Assembly (NCBI GenBank): GCA_020062035.1
Contig: JAGUXD010000030.1
Location: forward strand, 1 to 17,134
DNA length: 17,134 bases
Direction of reading: 5' to 3'
Source: Candidatus Brocadiia bacterium
GTDB taxonomy: Bacteria; Planctomycetota; MHYJ01; JACQXL01
The position numbers and the translations under genes are program-made. The notes below the pieces were generated by a model. The model was not told the origin of the DNA and searched no databases. It saw only the letters and a program-made list of their open reading frames with translations. This document shows, one piece after another, positions 13,475 to 17,134 of this stretch (positions are counted from its first letter, which is position 1; each line of letters begins with the position of its first letter).

Positions 13475-14377
13475 TTCCTTCTTCCACCGCCGGTGCATCC
13501 ATATCCATTGTTCAGGATATTTTCGCACATATCGTTCTATTACATTAGTATAGACCTGCGTATTATAGCGAATTGTTTCTTCATTTGTAGATTGTTGAGC
13601 CACAGTTCCACGGATGGACATCGGGGGATAAACTCCATCCCACCGGGGCTGTAAGAAAGTGATTGGTGGTTCAAAGATTATCTTATGTTTCTGGTTGGGT
13701 TGTCTGATAATGAAGCCCGGAACTACGGGCACATTATATCTCTGGGATAAAACCGCGAGGGATGGTGTTGTCCATGCGGGTCTGTTAAAGAAATCAACTA
13801 TTATTCCATCAGTGCTTTTGGTATGCTGGTCTAGGACAAAACCGATGAGTTCGTTATTTTTCAGGGCGGAAATTATCTCTCGTAAAGAGCCCTGACGGTA
13901 GAGTTGGTTGATACCCATTTTAGCGCGATAGGAGAGCCAGAATTTATTAAGGATGCCTATTTTAAGATGTTTGGTGATAAGGTTCACGCGGTATCCCTTA
14001 AGGGCAACCGCAGAGGCAATCAAATCCCAGTTGCCTAAATGTGCGGTCAGGATAAAGACCCCTCTATTCTGAGTAAAAGCATTTTCAAGATGTTCCAGCC
14101 CTTCCCATTCAATATAATGGTTCATCCTTTTCTGAGAAAGAGAAGGAAGTCGCAGGAATTCAATAATGTTTTTGCCCATACTTTTAGCGACTTCTCGGGC
14201 TATACAATTAATTTGCAGGTTAGACCAGAGCCTGGTTAGTTTGAGGTTAGTTACGGTGATAGCACGACGTGAAGGGAATAGATAATATGATAACAGTCCC
14301 AGCATTTCGCCTAAAGATAAGGCAATCTTAAAGGGCAGTAGTCGTATAAATAATGAAATTGCCTTTAATAAAAACAT
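13463..14377 (-). CDS. Lysophospholipid/lipid A acyltransferase (HtrB/LpxL family)
   Basis: Inner-membrane acyltransferase of the LpxL/LpxM/HtrB family, which adds secondary acyl chains to lipid A precursors. The catalytic HX4D is HLGNWD (H113, D118). A hydrophobic N-terminal segment (residues 1-34) anchors it. Further family blocks are GFVLDQHTKSTDGIIVDFFNRPA and PVVPGFIIRQPNQKH, and the C-terminal PEQWIWMHRRWKK is highly typical. At 304 residues it is full length. Which acyl position it serves cannot be told. The ribosome-binding site GAGGTG overlaps the end region of rodA, whose stop is 14 nt away, so the two are co-transcribed. It implies a diderm envelope with lipid A-like lipids. Confidence 0.93.
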   Translation of the reverse strand: MFLLKAISLFIRLLPFKIALSLGEMLGLLSYYLFPSRRAITVTNLKLTRLWSNLQINCIAREVAKSMGKNIIEFLRLPSLSQKRMNHYIEWEGLEHLENAFTQNRGVFILTAHLGNWDLIASAVALKGYRVNLITKHLKIGILNKFWLSYRAKMGINQLYRQGSLREIISALKNNELIGFVLDQHTKSTDGIIVDFFNRPAWTTPSLAVLSQRYNVPVVPGFIIRQPNQKHKIIFEPPITFLQPRWDGVYPPMSIRGTVAQQSTNEETIRYNTQVYTNVIERYVRKYPEQWIWMHRRWKKERRA

Positions 14378-14391
14378 AACACACCTCGGGA

Positions 14392-15549
14392 TTATTCAAA
14401 ATCACGGGACGAAAAGGACGGGATATGTTTCAGTTGAATATTATATATAAAACCTAATGCAATAAAGGTTGAAGTAAGTGAAGAGCCGCCATAAGAAATG
14501 AGTGGTAGGGTGAGACCTGTAATCGGAGCCAGACCGACAGTCATACTTATATTTACGATAATCTGTGTTATTAGATAAGCGGTAATTCCAACGATTACAA
14601 GTCGTCCAAACGGCTCTCGGGTAGTTGATGCGATAAATAAAGATCTGCCGAACAATATAAAATAAAGAAAGAGAGTAAGAGAAGTTCCAACAAACCCCCA
14701 TTTTTCAGCGATGACAGTGAAGATAAAGTCATTATGTCGGGCTGGAACAAATATGCTGGGCGCTTCTTCAGGGTCACGCCAGAACGAGCCCCAGAAACCG
14801 CCAGAACCAACCGCGGTACGCGATTGCATCAGATGATATGCGTCAGCGGTCGCAGATTTAGACGGAGCGAGAAAGACCTGAAACCGCGCCCGCTGGTAAT
14901 CTTTCATCAGATAAAAATAAGCAATCGGTAGGAAGAGAAGACCGATAAAAATCGTGATTAGAATATGTTTTACCCGCGCGCCTGCGATGTAGACCATCAC
15001 AAACAATATCGGCAGAAAAACCAATGCGGTTCCCAAATCGGGCTGGGTTAAGATTAAGCCAATCGGGATAAAGGTAAATAGATACGGCAGGAATAACCCT
15101 TTTAATGATGTAATGTTAGTCCTATGAGCCAGGATGTTTGCCATAGCCAGAACCGTTACTATTTTCATATATTCCGAAGGTTGAAACATAAAAGGACCCA
15201 AAGAAAACCACCGCCTGGCACCTTGGGTCGTTTTGCCGACAAAGTCCAATGCGATTAACATCAAAATTAAGAGGGCATAGATGAAGAGAGAGTATTTCTT
15301 AAAACTATAATAATTCAGACGGCTGATAAGCCAAAACAGCAAAAGACCAAGGAGAGCAAATAAGGTCTGTTTAACGGGCTGATAGGAAATTAATAGAGAG
15401 AGATTGGTGCGTGAAAAGATTGCCTCTGTCTCAAATAAACCCCTTGATGGGCTGGCAGAAACGGTCCAGATTGCCAGAATCCCAATAATCACCAGTAAAA
15501 TCGCCGGGATGATGATGAAGTAGGTCTCAAAAGATAATTGGGTTCTCAT
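14392..15549 (-). CDS. rodA: Rod shape-determining peptidoglycan glycosyltransferase RodA (SEDS family)
   Basis: SEDS-family glycosyltransferase that polymerises lipid II for lateral wall growth, working with a class B penicillin-binding protein and MreBCD. The 385-residue product has about ten membrane segments. The catalytic aspartate lies in RHNDFIF (D274). Other landmarks are QGARRWFSLGPFMFQPSE, LTQPDLGTALVFLPI, QSRTAVGSGGFWG and LTLPLISYGGSS. The length and the RHNDF context favour RodA over FtsW. No ribosome-binding site is visible before the ATG. A palindromic repeat fills the upstream gap. No pbp2 or mre gene is in the window. Confidence 0.92.
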   Translation of the reverse strand: MRTQLSFETYFIIIPAILLVIIGILAIWTVSASPSRGLFETEAIFSRTNLSLLISYQPVKQTLFALLGLLLFWLISRLNYYSFKKYSLFIYALLILMLIALDFVGKTTQGARRWFSLGPFMFQPSEYMKIVTVLAMANILAHRTNITSLKGLFLPYLFTFIPIGLILTQPDLGTALVFLPILFVMVYIAGARVKHILITIFIGLLFLPIAYFYLMKDYQRARFQVFLAPSKSATADAYHLMQSRTAVGSGGFWGSFWRDPEEAPSIFVPARHNDFIFTVIAEKWGFVGTSLTLFLYFILFGRSLFIASTTREPFGRLVIVGITAYLITQIIVNISMTVGLAPITGLTLPLISYGGSSLTSTFIALGFIYNIQLKHIPSFSSRDFE

Positions 15550-15565
15550 AAAAGTATAAAATCTG

Positions 15566-15653
15566 CACCGCAGAGACGCAGAGGTCGCGGAGAAGAAAAC
15601 CCCCGATTTATCGGGGTTTAATTCCTCTGCGTTCTCAGCGTCTCTGCGGTGAA
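15566..15653. repeat. CGCAGAG-type palindromic repeat, copy 3
   Basis: The most regular of the three copies. The left arm is CACCGCAGAGACGCAGAGG. The right arm is CCTCTGCGTTCTCAGCGTC followed by TCTGCGGTGAA. The centre is CCCCGAT-TT-ATCGGGG (15601-15616). The outer 18 or so bases of each arm are almost fully complementary. It spans the gap between the ABC ATPase and rodA and provides the last eleven residues and the stop of the ATPase. Confidence 0.88.
15594..15620 (-). terminator. Possible terminator for the ABC transporter operon, within repeat copy 3
   Basis: On the minus strand AAACCCCGAT-AA-ATCGGGG is followed by GTTTTCTTCT: a stable stem with a short, interrupted T-run. It lies just after the ATPase stop. 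The stem is the core of a repeat family, so termination may be incidental. The same core in the other copies lacks a T-run on this strand. Confidence 0.4.
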
Positions 15654-16700
15654 TTCAGGTATAATCCAGAGTGGCTGATTAATGGTTAAAGTAATTATCT
15701 TGCCAATCTCGCTGAAGCGGGATTGAGCATAATAATAAAGACGAAAGTTATTTTCAGTAAGGAGCGTAATCACCCAATAAGCACCTCTGAAAGAGGTTTC
15801 TATTATCTTGCCTTTGATAGGGCCGTTTGGGCCCGGGACAAGATATTCAGGACGGATAAGAGCCATTACCTTCTTGTTCCTCTGGGACAAGGGATTTGCC
15901 TCATCGGAATGGCAGGTAAAAACACCCCACGGTATTTTTACTTGATGAGTTTCAAGCAATTCGCCTTCAATGAGATTACTCGGTGGGGCGATGAATGAAG
16001 CCACGAATTTATTGATAGGTCTTTCGTAGATTTCTTGGGGCGGTGCGACCTGAATAATTTTGCCTTTGTTCATCACTGCGACGATATCAGCAATCGCAAG
16101 TGCCTCACTCTGATTATGGGTAACATAAATTGTGGTTGTGCCAAAATCCTCGTGGGATTTTCTAATCTGATAAAGGAGTTTCTCGGCAAGATTCTGGTCA
16201 AGGTTAGATAAGGGTTCATCAACTAAAAATATTCTCGGCTTCAAAATAAGGGCGCGTGCTAAGGCGACTCTCTGACATTCGCCACCGGATATAAATGCCG
16301 GATAGGCATTTTCATATTGGGCTATATCCATCTGTCTCAAGATAAAATCAATTCTGGAATGTTGTTCTGAAACAGTGCAATGTTCTTTCAGGGCAAATGT
16401 AAGATTCTTTCTTATGGTCATATGGGGCCAGAGTGCTAATGTCTGGAAGACCATTCCGATTTGACGCTGATGCGGAGGAACAATAATCTTATCAGCGGCA
16501 GATACGAGTTTCCCGTTAATAGATATTTCTCCTTCATCCGGGGCTAATAGACCGGTTAGTAATAAGAGTAAAGTGCTTTTACCGCTCCCGGAAGGTCCAA
16601 CGAGACACATCAACCTCTCTCCTGGAACGGTGAGAGATAAGTTATCAATAGCAGTGATGTTGTCGAACCGTTTTGTAATATTTCTGAATTCAATAGACAT
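15618..16700 (-). CDS. ABC transporter ATP-binding protein, probably ferric iron (FbpC-like)
   Basis: Nucleotide-binding subunit of an import ABC transporter. Walker A is GPSGSGKST (35-43), the Q-loop glutamine is Q86, the signature is SGGECQR (138-144, a variant of SGGQQQR), Walker B is IFLVDEP (E162 catalytic), and the switch is H195. A TOBE-type C-terminal domain (about 241-348) fits the FbpC/PotA/CysA group. With the FbpB-like permease upstream, iron is the best guess; other anions or polyamines remain possible. Residues 327-332 (SRFSEI) are encoded by a mini-palindrome, and residues 350-360 plus the stop by the CGCAGAG repeat. AGGATA precedes the ATG. Confidence 0.93.
   Translation of the reverse strand: MSIEFRNITKRFDNITAIDNLSLTVPGERLMCLVGPSGSGKSTLLLLLTGLLAPDEGEISINGKLVSAADKIIVPPHQRQIGMVFQTLALWPHMTIRKNLTFALKEHCTVSEQHSRIDFILRQMDIAQYENAYPAFISGGECQRVALARALILKPRIFLVDEPLSNLDQNLAEKLLYQIRKSHEDFGTTTIYVTHNQSEALAIADIVAVMNKGKIIQVAPPQEIYERPINKFVASFIAPPSNLIEGELLETHQVKIPWGVFTCHSDEANPLSQRNKKVMALIRPEYLVPGPNGPIKGKIIETSFRGAYWVITLLTENNFRLYYYAQSRFSEIGKIITLTINQPLWIIPEFTAETLRTQRN
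15705..15724. repeat. Mini-palindrome inside the ABC ATPase gene
   Basis: AATCTCGCT-GA-AGCGGGATT, 9-bp arms with one T:G position. It encodes QSRFSEI in the TOBE domain. The coding-strand core CCGCTTCAGCG equals that at the glycosyltransferase C-terminus, in the same reading frame. Confidence 0.75.
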
Positions 16701-16730
16701 AAGAACGTATCCTACAGGGACACTGTGTGT

Positions 16731-16775
16731 AGCGTGGAGCGTAGAGCGTAGGGGTTTCTATACTCTATGCTCACT
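16731..16775. repeat. GAGCGTR heptamer array with inverted arm between permease and ATPase
   Basis: AGCGTGG AGCGTAG AGCGTAG (16731-16751) is followed by GGGGTTT and an inverted arm CTATACTCTATGCTCAC (16759-16775). The arms pair as GAGCGTAGAGCGTAG against GAGCATAGAGTATAG. The right arm forms the last codons (SEHRV) and stop of the permease. Confidence 0.75.
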
Positions 16776-17134
16776 ATTTCTAACGGGTTGAAGTACCCAA
16801 GATAATATAATATACAAAATTATTACCAGTCCTGCCATAATTAAACATAATGCGGATGCGGTTGCTTCTTGATTATAATGAAAGAGAGAATATATTCGGA
16901 TAAAAATAGTGATAAACCCTGGCGGATTTACCAGAATTGAAACACTGATTTCGTTCAGGATAAGAATAAAACAGATAATGATTGAAACTAAAACGGGTCT
17001 GCTAATTAGTGGTAATATACCTTGAACAATGGTTTTATATTTGGACACCCCTGAAATATAAGCCGCATTTTCTAAAGAACGGTCTATTGTCTTTAATGTC
17101 CCTGCTATAATCAATGAGGGTATCATAATAATCC
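16758..17134 (-). CDS. ABC transporter permease, ferric iron type, C-terminal end (cut by window edge)
   Basis: About 125 residues of the C-terminal part of a binding-protein-dependent permease; the frame stays open to the edge, so the gene continues outside. The EAA loop, which docks on the ATPase, reads ENAAYISGVSKYKTIVQGIL followed by P. After it come two membrane segments and EISVSILVNPPGFITIFIRI, closely like the last part of FbpB-type iron permeases. The ATPase gene follows after 57 nt. The last residues and the TAG stop fall within a 7-nt repeat array. Substrate assignment is by family likeness only. Confidence 0.88.
   Translation of the reverse strand, partial: IIMIPSLIIAGTLKTIDRSLENAAYISGVSKYKTIVQGILPLISRPVLVSIIICFILILNEISVSILVNPPGFITIFIRIYSLFHYNQEATASALCLIMAGLVIILYIILSWVLQPVRNSEHRV

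Noticed and set aside
14441..14810. Two minus-strand frames of 71-86 residues inside rodA
   Set aside because: They are alternate-frame shadows of the SEDS protein, whose conserved motifs lie in the other frame.

Overview
The window is a stretch of bacterial chromosome in which every recognisable gene lies on the minus strand, so transcription runs from high to low coordinates. The organism looks like a diderm bacterium of an uncultured lineage. Evidence for this is a HtrB/LpxL-type acyltransferase next to rodA, bacterial-type ribosomal proteins, AT-leaning genes, and GC-rich palindromic repeats between and inside genes. No phylum can be assigned from sequence reading alone.

Read in the direction of transcription, the layout is as follows. 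(1) 17134-15618: the end of an ABC permease of the ferric-iron (FbpB-like) type and its ATPase. (2) 15549-13463: rodA (SEDS glycosyltransferase) and a lipid A-type acyltransferase, both envelope genes. (3) 13406-10944: moaA, moaC and a MOSC protein, a molybdenum cofactor group separated by repeat-filled gaps. (4) 10655-7921: a CCA-adding/poly(A) polymerase family enzyme with an HD domain, a GT4 glycosyltransferase, and a free-standing 70-residue biotinyl domain. (5) 7834-1: the distal half of the spc operon plus the alpha operon: rplF, rplR, rpsE, rplO, secY, adk, map, infA, rpmJ, rpsM, rpsK, rpsD and the start of rpoA. The genes that usually precede rplF (rpsH, rpsN, rplE) are absent here. 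Instead a near-consensus sigma70 promoter (7867-7895) sits just before rplF, so the ribosomal cluster has been cut and given its own promoter. rpmD (L30) is missing between rpsE and rplO.

The most unusual content is the repeats. Many of the larger gaps share one architecture: short units in tandem with a period of 7 (sometimes 8-9) nt form two inverted arms, and a GC-rich mini-palindrome sits between them. The unit sequence differs from gap to gap (CTAAT, CGAAT, CTGTATT, CGCAGAG, CATAGAG, CGCTATT, GAGCGTR types), but the plan is kept. These arrays run into gene ends: they supply the stop codons of map, the acyltransferase, the ABC permease and the ABC ATPase, and the start region of map. The mini-palindromes also occur in frame inside proteins: an 18-residue net insertion in IF-1, the N-terminal extension of S5, the TOBE domain of the ABC ATPase, the C-terminus of the glycosyltransferase, and a loop of MoaA. 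A 7-nt repeat also lies inside the MOSC gene. This looks like an active or recent family of small palindromic elements that tolerates insertion in essential genes.

No tRNA, rRNA, CRISPR array, insertion sequence or transposase gene was seen.
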